Below are positions 20,703 to 30,054 of a stretch of 64,000 nt of DNA, piece by piece (position 1 is the first letter of the stretch; each line of letters starts with the position of its first letter). The notes beneath the pieces are model-generated. The model did not search any database. It had not been told where the DNA came from and saw only the letters and a list, made by a program, of their open reading frames with translations. The position numbers and the translations under genes are program-made. Origin of the DNA: DATLNF01 sp963765815 (lineage in GTDB: Bacteria > Actinomycetota > Actinomycetes > BP-191); the NCBI GenBank assembly GCA_963765815.1, contig CAVXXT010000009.1, positions 124,001-188,000 on the forward strand. The letters run 5' to 3'.

Positions 20703-20821
20703 GGTCACGCACCTCTGGGGTGGTTGTGGCGTACGTCGGTCGTCACGCCTTCGTGCTGAGCCTGTCCGATTCCTGCCGGTTCGCCGTCGGTGGGTAGCCT
20801 GCGCGCCATGGCAGGACACAG

Positions 20822-21670
20822 ATGAGTGCGCGCCGACGTGTCGCCGTGGTGACCGACTCCACGGCGTACCTGCCTGCGGGGGTCGCCGCCGCGCACCGGA
20901 TCGAGGTGGTGCCGCTGCACGTCCAGCTCGGCGACCGCAACTGCCTCGACGGCGTCGACCTGCCACCGGCGGAGTTCGCCGCCTGGATCGCCGCGCCCGG
21001 CCGGGTGGCCGCGACCAGCCAGCCGTCACCTGCGGCCTTCCACGAGGCGTGGGCGCGCGCGAACGCGGACCACGTCGTCTCGGTGCACCTGTCGTCCGGG
21101 CTGTCGGGTACGGCGAGCGCGGCGACCGTCGGAGCGAGCGGCTTCGACGGCGACGTGCGGGTGGTCGACAGCCTCTCCGCCGCGATGGGCCTCGGCTTCC
21201 CCGTCCTCGCTGCCGCCGAGGCGGCCGAGGCGGGCGGCTCCGTGGACGACGTCGTCGCCGCCGCGGAGGACGCCGTCGCGCGGACGCGCACGTTCTTCTA
21301 CGTCGACACCCTCGACCACCTCCGGCGCGGCGGGCGGATCGGCGCGGCGGCCGCGCTGGTCGGCACGGCGCTGTCGGTGAAGCCGCTGCTGCACATGCGC
21401 GAGGGCCGGATCGAGGTGCTCGAGAAGGTGCGCACCGCGGGACGCGCCATCGCGCGACTCGAGGAGGTCGTCGCGGCGGAGGCGGGCAGCGGCCCGGTCG
21501 ACATCGCCGTGCACCACCTGGCCGCGCCCGACCGCGCGAAGGTGCTCGCGGAGCGGCTCCGCGCCGCCGTACCGGACGTCGCCAGCCTGCTGGAGAGCGA
21601 GGTCGGCGCGGTCGTCGGCGCGCACACAGGTCCCGGGATGCTCGCCGTCGTGGTCCACCACCGGCCGTGA
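20822..21670 (+). CDS. degV: DegV family fatty-acid-binding protein
   Basis: 282 residues. The N-terminal VAVVTDSTAYLP, the ATSQPSPAAF block and the SSGLSGTASAA loop are typical of DegV/FakB proteins, which carry fatty acids for phosphorylation by FakA. The next gene, coupled by GTGA, is plsY, an acyl-phosphate-using acyltransferase, so both fit phospholipid acyl supply. The same position (octT-degV-comEA) is seen in mycobacteria. Confidence 0.9.
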   Translation: MSARRRVAVVTDSTAYLPAGVAAAHRIEVVPLHVQLGDRNCLDGVDLPPAEFAAWIAAPGRVAATSQPSPAAFHEAWARANADHVVSVHLSSGLSGTASAATVGASGFDGDVRVVDSLSAAMGLGFPVLAAAEAAEAGGSVDDVVAAAEDAVARTRTFFYVDTLDHLRRGGRIGAAAALVGTALSVKPLLHMREGRIEVLEKVRTAGRAIARLEEVVAAEAGSGPVDIAVHHLAAPDRAKVLAERLRAAVPDVASLLESEVGAVVGAHTGPGMLAVVVHHRP

Positions 21671-22236
21671 CTGCTCTGCTGCTGGCACTCACGATCGGGT
21701 ACGCCGTGGGCTCCGCGTCTCCTGCGGCGCTGATCGCGCGGGCACGCGGCGTGGACCTGCGCGCGTCCGGCTCCGGCAACCCCGGCGCGACCAACGCCGG
21801 CCGGCTGCTCGGCCGCAAGGTGGGCGTCGTCGTCGCGCTGCTCGACGTGAGCAAGGCGGTGCTGCCCGCGGCGGTGTTCGGGATGGTCGACCACGAGGCC
21901 GGACTGCTGGCCGGCGCGGCCGCGGTCGCGGGGCACATCACGTCGCCGTGGCTGAAGGGGCGCGGCGGCAAGGGCGCCGCGGCGGCCGGTGGCGCGGTGC
22001 TCGGGTCGCACCCGCTGTGGGCGATCCCGGTGATCGGCATCTGGGCGGTCGTCGCCCTGTCGACCCGCTGGGTCGCGCTCGGCTCGATCTGCGCGGCCAT
22101 CGCGCTGCCGGTGCTCGCGCTGGTCTTCGAGCCCAGCGCGGCGGACGTCGCGTGGGCGGTCGCGATCGGCGGTGTCGTCATCGTGCGGCACCGCGCCAAC
22201 GTCACCCGCTGGTGGTCCGCCCGCCGCTCCCGCTGA
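21667..22236 (+). CDS. plsY: Glycerol-3-phosphate acyltransferase PlsY
   Basis: Integral membrane enzyme of 189 residues that moves an acyl group from acyl-phosphate to glycerol-3-phosphate, the first step of phospholipid synthesis. Motifs: GSASPAALIARARG, GSGNPGATNAGR (the phosphate loop) and GGKGAAAA in KGRGGKG. Five or more hydrophobic segments. GTG 21667 overlaps the degV stop. Confidence 0.9.
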   Translation: MTALLLALTIGYAVGSASPAALIARARGVDLRASGSGNPGATNAGRLLGRKVGVVVALLDVSKAVLPAAVFGMVDHEAGLLAGAAAVAGHITSPWLKGRGGKGAAAAGGAVLGSHPLWAIPVIGIWAVVALSTRWVALGSICAAIALPVLALVFEPSAADVAWAVAIGGVVIVRHRANVTRWWSARRSR

Positions 22237-22254
22237 CCGCCCCCGGGTGTCGCG

Positions 22255-22275
22255 CAGCACGATCAGCAGTTAGGG
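22255..22275. repeat. Decayed palindrome arm
   Basis: These 21 bases match 3540-3560 (the right arm of the proA palindrome plus TAGGG) at 18 positions. No matching left arm is present, so it looks like a remnant. Confidence 0.4.
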
Positions 22276-22339
22276 CGAAGGGTCCACAGATCGGGGTACG
22301 CCGGGTCTCGGCGCGCCGGCGCGGACCTACGGTCGAGGG

Positions 22340-23095
22340 ATGTCCCGACTCACCTGGCTCGGCGGCGGAGCGGACGACGACGACCAGGCCGCGCGGGCCC
22401 GGCTCATGCGCGCGCTGCGGCTCGAGCGCCCGGCGTCCGAGGTCGCACCGGCCGACCTGGCCGGGCCCGACGTCGACGACGCCCCGCCGGCCCTCGACCC
22501 GGCCCGGCTGCTGGTCGACCCGGCGCGCCGCGGCGCCGGCGCGCTGGTCGCCGTCGCGGTCGTCGCGCTGGCGCTGACCGCCGGAGTGGTCTGGCGCTCG
22601 CGCGCCCAGCCGGTCACGGTCGCCGCGCCGGCCGTCATCTCGTCGGTGTCGGCCGCGCCGACCGGTGAGGTGGTGGTCGACGTGCAGGGCGCAGTACGCC
22701 GTCCTGGTCTGGTGCGGCTGCAGAGCGGCGCGCGGGTCGCCGACGCCATCACGGCGGCCGGCGGCCTCAGGCCGGGCGCGACGACTGCCGGGCTCAACCT
22801 CGCGCGCCGGGTCACCGACGGCGAGCAGGTCCTCGTGCTGCCACCCGGCGCGACACCGCCGCCCGCCGCGGCCGCCGGCGGCGCCGCCCCGGCCACGAGC
22901 GGCGGCAGGCTCGACCTCAACCTCGCGACGCTCGAGCAGCTCGACGCGCTGCCCGGCGTCGGCCCGGTCACGGCCAAGCGGATCCTCGACTGGCGCGCGC
23001 AGCACGGCCGCTTCGCGTCGGTCGACCAGCTGCGCGAGATCGACGGCATCGGCGACAAGCGCTTCGACACCCTGCGCGACCTGGTGACCGTGTGA
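22340..23095 (+). CDS. comEA: Competence protein ComEA
   Basis: DNA receptor for uptake of transforming DNA. 251 residues: cytoplasmic N-terminus of about 65 residues, one membrane segment (about 70-90), an SLBB domain (VVVDVQGAVRRPGLV to QVLVLP), a short Ala-rich linker and a double helix-hairpin-helix DNA-binding domain (LDLNLATLEQLDALPGVG, then LREIDGIGDKRF). It overlaps comEC by GTGA. Confidence 0.94.
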   Translation: MSRLTWLGGGADDDDQAARARLMRALRLERPASEVAPADLAGPDVDDAPPALDPARLLVDPARRGAGALVAVAVVALALTAGVVWRSRAQPVTVAAPAVISSVSAAPTGEVVVDVQGAVRRPGLVRLQSGARVADAITAAGGLRPGATTAGLNLARRVTDGEQVLVLPPGATPPPAAAAGGAAPATSGGRLDLNLATLEQLDALPGVGPVTAKRILDWRAQHGRFASVDQLREIDGIGDKRFDTLRDLVTV

Positions 23096-25497
23096 CCGAC
23101 GTACGCCTCGTCGGCCCGCTCGTCGCGGCCTGGGTCGGTGCGCTGCTCGGCCGGTACGCCGGGACGCCGACCTGCGCGGCGGTCGCCGTGTGCGCCGCGG
23201 CGATGGTGTGGCGGGCGTGGGGGAGGACCGCGATGCAGTGGGTGGGGATCGCGAGTCTCGCCTGCCTGCTCGCGTCGATGGTCGGCGCGGCGTGGCGGCA
23301 CGACTCGGTCGGCAGCGGGCCACTGCGCCGGCTCGCCGCCGATCGCGCCGAGGTCACGCTCGACGTCGTCGTCACCGGCGATCCGGTGCTCCTGGACGGC
23401 GCAGTCGTGGGCGCACGGCGCGTGCAGGGCGGGGCACTGCTCCGGGCGCGCACGAGTGCGGTGCTCGTCGGCACCGCCGGCTACCGCGTGCGTCAGCCGG
23501 TCACGGTCCTCGGCGCCGGTGCCGGGTGGACGACGCGACTCCCGGGGGAGCGCCTGCGGATCCAGGCGCGCCTCTCCCTGCCGCGGCCCGGCGATCCGGT
23601 CACCGCTGTCGCGCGAGCCCACGGCGCGCCGACCCGGCTGGGCGAGCCTGACGTCGCCAACCGGCTCGCCGGGCGACTGCGTCGCGGGCTGCGCGACGCG
23701 ACATCGCACCTGCCGAGCGACGCGCGCGGGCTGGTCCCGGGTCTCGTGATCGGCGACACGTCGCGGCTCGACGACGGCCTGCGCGAGGACTTCCGGACGA
23801 CCGGGATGACCCACCTCGTGGCCGTGAGCGGATCCAACTGCGCGCTCTTCCTCGCCGCCGCGCTGCTGGTCACGCGACGGCTGCGCGCCTCGCCGCGGAC
23901 CACTGCGGTGGTGGCGGCCGGCGCGCTGGCCTTCTTCGTCCTGCTCGCGCGGCCGTCGCCGTCGGTGCTGCGCGCCGCGGTGATGGGCGGCGTCGCGCTG
24001 GTCGCGCTCGTCACCGGCCGCAGCCGGCACGGCCTGCCGCTCCTCGCCGGCAGCGCGCTGCTCCTGCTGCTCGTCGACCCGGCGCTCGCGACGTCAGCCG
24101 GCTTCGCGCTGTCCGTCGCCGCGACCGCCGGCCTCGTCGTCCTCGCGCCGCGGTGGCGGCAGCGGCTCGCCGCGCGCCTGCCCGCCTGGCTGGCCGACGC
24201 GATCGCCGTGCCGCTCGCCGCGCAGGTCGCGTGCCTGCCGCTGCTGGCCGGGCTGTTCGGGCAGGTGAGCGTCGTCGCGGTCCCGGCCAACCTGATCGCG
24301 ATGCCGGTCGTCGGCGTCGCCACGGTCGTCGGCGTCGCCACCGCGCTCGTCGCTCCGGTCTCGCTGCCGCTCGCGCGCCTGCTCGCGTGGGCGGCCGGCG
24401 TACCCGCGCTGTGGCTGGGCGCGGTCGCGCGCTTCCTCGCCGACGTCCCCGCCGCGAGCCTGCCCTGGCCGCGCGGCGTGGTCGGCGCGCTCGCGGTGAC
24501 GGCGCTGCTGCTCATGGCGCCGCTCGCCGGTCGACGGCGCGTCGTACGACGGGTCGCGCTCACCGTCGTCCCGGTCGTCTGGCTCGGCTCGGTCGGCGCG
24601 CACGCGGTGATCTCCGGCTGGCCGCCGAGCGGCTGGGTGCTCGCTGCGTGCGACGTCGGCCAGGGCGACGGCCTGGTCGTGCGCGGGGTCGACGCGACGA
24701 TCGTCGTCGACACCGGTCCGGACCCGGCGGTGATGCGCGACTGCCTCGACGACCTCGGCGTACGCCGGGTCAGCTCGCTGGTCCTCACCCATCTGCACGC
24801 CGACCACGTCGAGGGCGTGCCGGGCGTGCTGTCCGGCCGCGGAGTCGCCGAGGTGGTGACCGGTCCGCTCGACGAGCCGGCCGAGGAGTGGTCGCGCGTG
24901 CAGCGCTGGGTGCGCGAGCGCCGGGTTGCTCTGCGCCGCGCGACGGCGGGAGAGCGCTGGACCACGGGCGACGTCACGGTCGAGGTGCTCGCCCCGAGTG
25001 CGGCGTTCCACGGCACCGACTCCGACCCCAACAACTCCTCCCTCGTCCTGCTCGTCGCGGTGCGCGGGCTGCGCATCCTGCTGACGGGTGACGTCGAGGA
25101 CGTCGCGCAGCGTGCCCTGCTCGACGCGGTGCCGGAGCCCTCCCTCAAGGCGGCGGTGCTCAAGACCCCGCACCACGGCAGCGCGAAGCAGCTCGACGGG
25201 TTCGCGGCCAAGGTGGGCGCCTCGGTCGCGATCACCTCCGTCGGCGCCGACAACCCCTACGGCCACCCGGCGAGGTCGACGATGACGACCTTGCGCGAGC
25301 TGCGGCTCACCTCGCTGCGGACCGACACCGACGGCGCAGTGGTCGTCGGCGTACGCCGCGACGGCAGCGTCTACGCCTTCGCCCGCCGTCGCACGCCGGC
25401 GGTCCCGGCGCTGCCGCCGACGCAGCTGATCCGCGCAATGGCGGCTCCCGCGCTGTTCTGCCGCGTTCCTACTCGGACGAATCCGCTTCGGCGATGA
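23092..25497 (+). CDS. comEC: ComEC/Rec2 DNA uptake channel
   Basis: Membrane channel that passes single-stranded DNA into the cell. 801 residues: N-terminal membrane and OB-like part (to about 180), the Competence domain with AVSGSNCALFL and many membrane segments (about 215-500), and a C-terminal metallo-beta-lactamase-like nuclease domain with LTHLHADHVEG, LTGDVE and TPHHGS. All three parts are present. In many actinobacteria holA follows; here a 9-kb glycan operon intervenes. The 3' end overlaps the convergent gene by 29 bases. Confidence 0.94.
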   Translation: MTDVRLVGPLVAAWVGALLGRYAGTPTCAAVAVCAAAMVWRAWGRTAMQWVGIASLACLLASMVGAAWRHDSVGSGPLRRLAADRAEVTLDVVVTGDPVLLDGAVVGARRVQGGALLRARTSAVLVGTAGYRVRQPVTVLGAGAGWTTRLPGERLRIQARLSLPRPGDPVTAVARAHGAPTRLGEPDVANRLAGRLRRGLRDATSHLPSDARGLVPGLVIGDTSRLDDGLREDFRTTGMTHLVAVSGSNCALFLAAALLVTRRLRASPRTTAVVAAGALAFFVLLARPSPSVLRAAVMGGVALVALVTGRSRHGLPLLAGSALLLLLVDPALATSAGFALSVAATAGLVVLAPRWRQRLAARLPAWLADAIAVPLAAQVACLPLLAGLFGQVSVVAVPANLIAMPVVGVATVVGVATALVAPVSLPLARLLAWAAGVPALWLGAVARFLADVPAASLPWPRGVVGALAVTALLLMAPLAGRRRVVRRVALTVVPVVWLGSVGAHAVISGWPPSGWVLAACDVGQGDGLVVRGVDATIVVDTGPDPAVMRDCLDDLGVRRVSSLVLTHLHADHVEGVPGVLSGRGVAEVVTGPLDEPAEEWSRVQRWVRERRVALRRATAGERWTTGDVTVEVLAPSAAFHGTDSDPNNSSLVLLVAVRGLRILLTGDVEDVAQRALLDAVPEPSLKAAVLKTPHHGSAKQLDGFAAKVGASVAITSVGADNPYGHPARSTMTTLRELRLTSLRTDTDGAVVVGVRRDGSVYAFARRRTPAVPALPPTQLIRAMAAPALFCRVPTRTNPLRR

Positions 25498-26098
25498 GTC
25501 GGCGCGCATCGTCGGCGTCGGAGATCGGCACCCTCACCTCGTTGCGAATCGCCGGGTGGGAGCTGCGCTTGACGACGATCGCGTCGATCCCGTTCGCGCG
25601 GAGCATCCCCGCGACGATCGGCGTGAAGTCGCCGGCGTAGACGGCAGTCATCGGGAGGTCGAGGTCTGGCGCCGTCGCAGCGGCGTCCTGGGACGCGAAC
25701 CGCTCCGCGGCGTAGAAGCTGTCCGGTACGTCGAACGGCTGGGTCGAGACCATCTCGCCTGGTTCGTCGCGTGGCGCGAACCACGGCTCGTCGTCGAGGT
25801 CGTCCGCTCCGAAGGTCGCGTCGGCGACCTCGTCCTCGGCGTACGCGTCCTCGTCCTCGTCCTCGTCGTCGGCCTCGAACACCGGGTCGGGGTCCTCGAC
25901 GTCGCCGCCGTGTGCCGCGAACTCGGCCAGGCTCTCCCGGTGGATCGCCGCGAGGTCGGGCTCGGGTTGCTCGCCGGCCTCGTCGTCGTGCAGCCGCGCG
26001 GTGAGCTCGTCGATCGTCGCGTCGGTCGACATCGACATCAGCCCGGCGACGATCGCGATGCCGAGCACCGACAGCAGCAGCGCGCCGACCAGCTCCAT
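25469..26098 (-). CDS. Membrane-anchored acidic protein with DUF2007-like C-terminus
   Basis: 209 residues. One membrane segment at residues 1-22, then about 110 residues very rich in Asp and Glu (DEDEDEDAY), and a C-terminal domain starting MTAVYAGDFTPIVAGML that resembles DUF2007 (a putative signal-transducing fold). Last in the minus-strand glycan direction, 17 bases after the second glycosyltransferase, but it may have its own role. Function unknown. Confidence 0.62.
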   Translation of the reverse strand: MELVGALLLSVLGIAIVAGLMSMSTDATIDELTARLHDDEAGEQPEPDLAAIHRESLAEFAAHGGDVEDPDPVFEADDEDEDEDAYAEDEVADATFGADDLDDEPWFAPRDEPGEMVSTQPFDVPDSFYAAERFASQDAAATAPDLDLPMTAVYAGDFTPIVAGMLRANGIDAIVVKRSSHPAIRNEVRVPISDADDARRLIAEADSSE

Positions 26099-26115
26099 GC
26101 GTCCAGTGTGTCGCC

Positions 26116-27351
26116 TCAGTCGACGACCGGCTCCACTTCGGGCTCCAGCGCGGTGAAGTACGGCCGCGCGTCGGTGGGCCTGCGCGGGTACTTCAGTGCG
26201 TAGTGCAGCGCCTGCTCGTCGTTGCTGAACGCGAACCCGGTGATCGTCTCGGGCGTGACGCCGAGCCGATCGGCGAGGAAGAGGACGGTCGACGGGCGGG
26301 ACCGCCAGCGGGAGAGGGGCCGCACGACCCGATGGAGGATTGACGCTCTCCGCTCCACCGGCTCCGGCGCAGACTCGTCGTCGGCCCGCCAGCCGTGTCG
26401 TACCAGCTCGGCCTGCATCACCGCCCGCTCATGACGGTCGCTGATCTGCTGCAGCCCACGGGCCAGCTCGGCGAGGTAGCCCGTCATCTCGATGGACGGC
26501 AGGCGGTCGCCGCCCGGCTCACGCCGCACCAGCTCGTACTCGTGATAGCTCATGTTCTGACCCAGGTTGAGCCCCGGCAGCGGAGCGGCTTCCATCCACT
26601 GCTCGCCGTGCCACGTGGCGCGGAAGTCGGCGAAATCGCCGCCCGTGCCGGAGAGGAAGCCGAGGCCGGCGCTGCGATGGGCGGCGTAGGTGACCGAGAT
26701 CGTGCGGTCGAGGTGGAGGAAGTCGTCGTACGACGCGCAGAACCGGAACCCGAACCGGCTGTCCGGGCCGACCGAGTCGCACAGATCGCCGTAGCGCTCG
26801 ACCATCGACTCGACCGTCGTCCGCGGGATCACGCAGTTGGACAGCACCGGCCACACCTGGCCCATCTCCGAGATGCGACCTCGTGCGGCCATCGTCGCCA
26901 CCCGATCGGTCCGGATGCGGTAGACGCGGTCGGTCTGCGGTGGCTGCCACACCGTCTGTGGTGGCGCCGACACGTGATCGACCGGGTAGGTGATGAGCAG
27001 GTCCGGATGACATGACGCGATGCGTCCGAGGGCGGCGAACCCATCCGGCCTCGACGCCTTGCGGTCGTAGTGCACCGCCAGGTGGGTGGCGGACGACCGC
27101 CGCATGGCCTCGCGCGCTGCCCAGTCCCAGTGGGCGCCCATCGCCATCGGCTCATGTGGGCGGAGGTAGGTCAGGGCCGGGTGCCCGCGATCGGCGCAGT
27201 GCTTCTCGAGCCGAGCGGCTTCCTCGGTGGAGGAGGAGTTGTCGGAGACGAACACCTCCAGCTCGCAGTCACGCTGGCCGAGGAGCGAGTCGACGGCAGT
27301 GGCCGCCAGGGCGGAGCGGTTGCGCGTAGGGATGACGAACGCGATCTTCAC
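26116..27351 (-). CDS. Family 2-type glycosyltransferase, paralogue 2
   Basis: 411 residues. The N-terminal GT-A-like part starts KIAFVIPTRNR and has VFVSDNSSS; the acidic site is HYDRK instead of a classic DxD. The block HWDWAAREAMRRSSATH is nearly identical to the gene before it, as are later YAAHRS and HEYELVRRE, so the two are recent duplicates. A C-terminal region of about 150 residues (unknown) ends with TITGFAF and a Pro/Glu-rich tail. GTG start overlapping the previous stop by four bases. Confidence 0.82.
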   Translation of the reverse strand: MKIAFVIPTRNRSALAATAVDSLLGQRDCELEVFVSDNSSSTEEAARLEKHCADRGHPALTYLRPHEPMAMGAHWDWAAREAMRRSSATHLAVHYDRKASRPDGFAALGRIASCHPDLLITYPVDHVSAPPQTVWQPPQTDRVYRIRTDRVATMAARGRISEMGQVWPVLSNCVIPRTTVESMVERYGDLCDSVGPDSRFGFRFCASYDDFLHLDRTISVTYAAHRSAGLGFLSGTGGDFADFRATWHGEQWMEAAPLPGLNLGQNMSYHEYELVRREPGGDRLPSIEMTGYLAELARGLQQISDRHERAVMQAELVRHGWRADDESAPEPVERRASILHRVVRPLSRWRSRPSTVLFLADRLGVTPETITGFAFSNDEQALHYALKYPRRPTDARPYFTALEPEVEPVVD

Positions 27352-28523
27352 GGGCCGACGACCTCGGGCTCGAGCCCGCTGAGGTGCTCGGGCGTCTGCT
27401 GCACCTGCCGTGGGAAGCGCAGCGCGTTTCGAAGTGCGGTGTCGTCACTCCGGAACGCGAACCCGGTGATGGTGTGCGGAGCGATGCCGCAGCGTCCCCG
27501 GGCCAGCACCAGTGCCTCGCGAACCCGCTCGCGCCAGGATGGCCGCGACGGTTGGGCAGCGACCTCACCGCGCCACCCGTGTTCGCGGAGGACAGCAGCG
27601 AGCTCCTGCTGGCGTACGGCGTCGTCGATCCACCTCAGACCCTCGCCCAGCTCGCGTAGGCACGCATCGACGTCGAGGGCCGGCAGCCGGTCTCCGGTCT
27701 CGCGTCGGACGAGCTCGTACTCGTGGAAGAGCATGTTGCTGCCGAGGTTGACGCCGGGCACGGGAGCCGCCGCGAGCCACGGGTGGTCGCCGTACTGCCG
27801 CACGAACGAGCCGAAGTCGCCTCCGGCACCCTTCAGGTAGCCGTGGTTGGTGCTCCGGTGCGCGGCGTACATCACCCCGGTCACGCGGTCGGCGCAGAGG
27901 TAGCGGTCGTGCAGCGCGAGGAAGCGGGCCATGAACGCGGAGTCGGGACCGGTCGATCGGCAGATGTCGCCGAAGCGGTCGATCACGGACTGCAGGACGG
28001 CTCGCGGGACGACGCTGATGAGCAGGGGGAGAGCGTGCGCGAGCGGGGCGACGCGTGCAGAGGCGATGGCCGCCGCGGCCGCCGAGGTGCGGATGGCGAA
28101 GGTCTGACCCGTCCACGGCTGCTGCCACAGTCGTAGCGGTGGGGGGACGTCGCTGATCGAGTCGACGCCGACGGTGATCAGGTCGTCGGGCCACCGCGTC
28201 GCGATGTCGGCTACTGCTCCCCAGCTCCGCGGCGTCGACCATCGCCGGTCGTGGTGCACCACGAAGTGCGTCGCGCTGGAGCGCTGCATGGCCTCACGGA
28301 TCGCCCAGTCCCAGTGATCCGCCATGGCCAGGTCGCTCGCCGGACGCAGCCGGTGCACCCGGCGTCCGGGGTCGTCGATGTCGGCCAACGCGTCCGGTGA
28401 CCGCGAGTTGTCCGACACGAAGACGTCGAGCTCGCAGTCCTGGTCGAGCAGCGACCGGACGGCGTTGCGGGCGAGGGCTGGGCGATCGCGGGTAGGGACG
28501 ACCACGGCGAAGGATGCAGTCAT
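27348..28523 (-). CDS. Family 2-type glycosyltransferase, paralogue 1
   Basis: 391 residues with the GT2 opening FAVVVPTRDRPALA, VFVSDNSRS and an HHDRR site in place of DxD. Shares HWDWA-REAM-RSSATH, YAAHRS, HEYELVRRE and TITGFAF with the following gene, pointing to tandem duplication. Together they probably add successive sugars to one glycan. No signal peptide or membrane segment, so it acts in the cytoplasm. Overlaps both neighbours by four bases. Confidence 0.82.
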   Translation of the reverse strand: MTASFAVVVPTRDRPALARNAVRSLLDQDCELDVFVSDNSRSPDALADIDDPGRRVHRLRPASDLAMADHWDWAIREAMQRSSATHFVVHHDRRWSTPRSWGAVADIATRWPDDLITVGVDSISDVPPPLRLWQQPWTGQTFAIRTSAAAAAIASARVAPLAHALPLLISVVPRAVLQSVIDRFGDICRSTGPDSAFMARFLALHDRYLCADRVTGVMYAAHRSTNHGYLKGAGGDFGSFVRQYGDHPWLAAAPVPGVNLGSNMLFHEYELVRRETGDRLPALDVDACLRELGEGLRWIDDAVRQQELAAVLREHGWRGEVAAQPSRPSWRERVREALVLARGRCGIAPHTITGFAFRSDDTALRNALRFPRQVQQTPEHLSGLEPEVVGP

Positions 28524-29275
28524 CGCGCGCGTCGCAGGACCCCGCCGCGGAAGCCGCTGAACGGCGCCGTGAGCGCGCTCTCGTTGAACGGGAGCGGCGG
28601 ATCCTCCAGGACGAACTCCGGGTGGGTGTCGGCGAACTCCCGTACGGCGGCGCTCGGGTTGTCCGTCGCCCAGTCGGCTCCCGCCACGGGCGCGGCGGCA
28701 GCCGCCGTCATGACGTGACCGTCCATCGCCACGACGTAGGACCCGATCGCCACCAGCGGCGCGTACGCCGCCAGCTCGGCCAGCACGTGCGCCTTCGTGT
28801 GGTTGGAGTCGAGCACGACCAGCACGCGGTCGCCGGGGTCGATGCTCGCCCGGACCGCGTCCACGACGGTCGGGTCCGTGGAGCTGCCCTCGAACAGCGT
28901 GATGAGCGGTGCCAGCGGGTGCGCCTCTATCGCCGCCCGGTTGTGCGACCGGATCTCGATGTCGACGCCGATGACCCGGCCGCGGTCGAGAAGACGGCAG
29001 AGGCCGGCGTGGAAGATCAGCGAGCCGCCGTGCGCCACGCCGGTCTCCAGGATCACGTCCGGCTGCACGCGGTGGACGATCTCCTGCAGGCGCATCAGGT
29101 CGTCGGCGAACTGGATGACCGGCCGACCGAGCCAGGTGAACGTGTACGGGTGCTTGACGCGCATCGCCGCGTCCATCCAGAAGTCGGAGAGGATCGCGAA
29201 CGCCTCGGGGCCGTCGAGGGGAAGGGTCCGACCGTCGACGGTGAGCGTCCCGGCCAACGGGTCGACGCTGATCAC
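28520..29275 (-). CDS. CmcI-like SAM-dependent O-methyltransferase
   Basis: 251 residues of the cephalosporin-hydroxylase (CmcI) family, whose members in sugar gene clusters act as O-methyltransferases. The SAM-binding segment reads ILETGVAHGGSL, then GVDIEIRSHNR and VLVVLDSNHTKAHV. Starts at GTG 29275, inside the previous gene's stop. Likely methylates a hydroxyl of the sugar or glycan made by this operon (inference from context). Confidence 0.78.
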   Translation of the reverse strand: MISVDPLAGTLTVDGRTLPLDGPEAFAILSDFWMDAAMRVKHPYTFTWLGRPVIQFADDLMRLQEIVHRVQPDVILETGVAHGGSLIFHAGLCRLLDRGRVIGVDIEIRSHNRAAIEAHPLAPLITLFEGSSTDPTVVDAVRASIDPGDRVLVVLDSNHTKAHVLAELAAYAPLVAIGSYVVAMDGHVMTAAAAAPVAGADWATDNPSAAVREFADTHPEFVLEDPPLPFNESALTAPFSGFRGGVLRRAR

Positions 29276-30054
29276 GTACCGCTCCCGAGCAGCGCCGGGA
29301 GGTCGTCGAGGAGTCGTCGCGGCTCGAACCCGAACTCCGCGCGGATGCGAGTCGTGTCGACGCTCGGGTACGCCGTGTCCGGCGCGCCCGGCTCGACCTC
29401 CACCGCGCATCCGATCGCGTCGATCACGTCAGCGTTGCTGGTCAGGATGCCGCTCGCGATGTTGTAGATCCTCTCTCGACCACCCATGGCGATTCGCACC
29501 AGCAGTGCCGCCGAGTCCACCACGCTGACGTAGTCGCGGGTGGACCGCAATCCGCTGCGGAGCCGGACGATGCCGCCTTCGTTGGCCTCGTCGAGGACCA
29601 TCGAGAGAAATGTCTGCGACTGGCCGGCGCCGTAGACGTGGGAGAGCCGCGCCACGCGTCCTCGGCCGGCGGGCAGCGAGAGCACGATCGACTCGCCGGC
29701 GAGCTTGGACAGGTTGTAGAGGTCGTCGGGTCGGAGGGGATTCACCTGCAGGTCGGCGTCCTCGTGGGCCGGCCCGTCGGCGTTGGCGTAGACGCGCGTC
29801 GACGACAGGTAGAGCAGCGAGTCGAACGAGCACTGCCGGACGATGTCCACGAGGCGGGTCACGTGCGCCTCGACGGTGTCGTACGGGCGTTCGCGGAAGT
29901 CGGCGGTCAGGCCGACGCAGTAGATGACATCGCCGAGGTGGCGGCCGGTCAGCGGCTCGTCGCGGGCAGGCGCCTGGTACGCCGTCCCGCTGCGGCGCAG
30001 GTGATCGATGACGTGCGACCCGATGAAGCCGGACGCTCCGAGGACGGTGATCAC
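29272..30054 (-). CDS. NAD(P)-dependent nucleotide-sugar 4-ketoreductase/epimerase
   Basis: 260-residue extended SDR. Cofactor loop TVLGASGFIGS, catalytic triad with LYLSSTRVY (Ser) and YNLSKLAGE (YxxxK), and a C-terminal substrate part with STRDYVSVVD. In the pathway encoded here it is the candidate 4-ketoreductase that finishes the 6-deoxysugar. GTG 30054 overlaps the FkbM gene by four bases. Confidence 0.8.
   Translation of the reverse strand: MITVLGASGFIGSHVIDHLRRSGTAYQAPARDEPLTGRHLGDVIYCVGLTADFRERPYDTVEAHVTRLVDIVRQCSFDSLLYLSSTRVYANADGPAHEDADLQVNPLRPDDLYNLSKLAGESIVLSLPAGRGRVARLSHVYGAGQSQTFLSMVLDEANEGGIVRLRSGLRSTRDYVSVVDSAALLVRIAMGGRERIYNIASGILTSNADVIDAIGCAVEVEPGAPDTAYPSVDTTRIRAEFGFEPRRLLDDLPALLGSGT

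Noticed and set aside
18138..20759. Long plus-strand open frame opposite the M14 gene
   Set aside because: It mirrors the minus-strand gene, has no recognisable motif, and the M14 protein has signal peptide, zinc site and sorting signal in the other strand.
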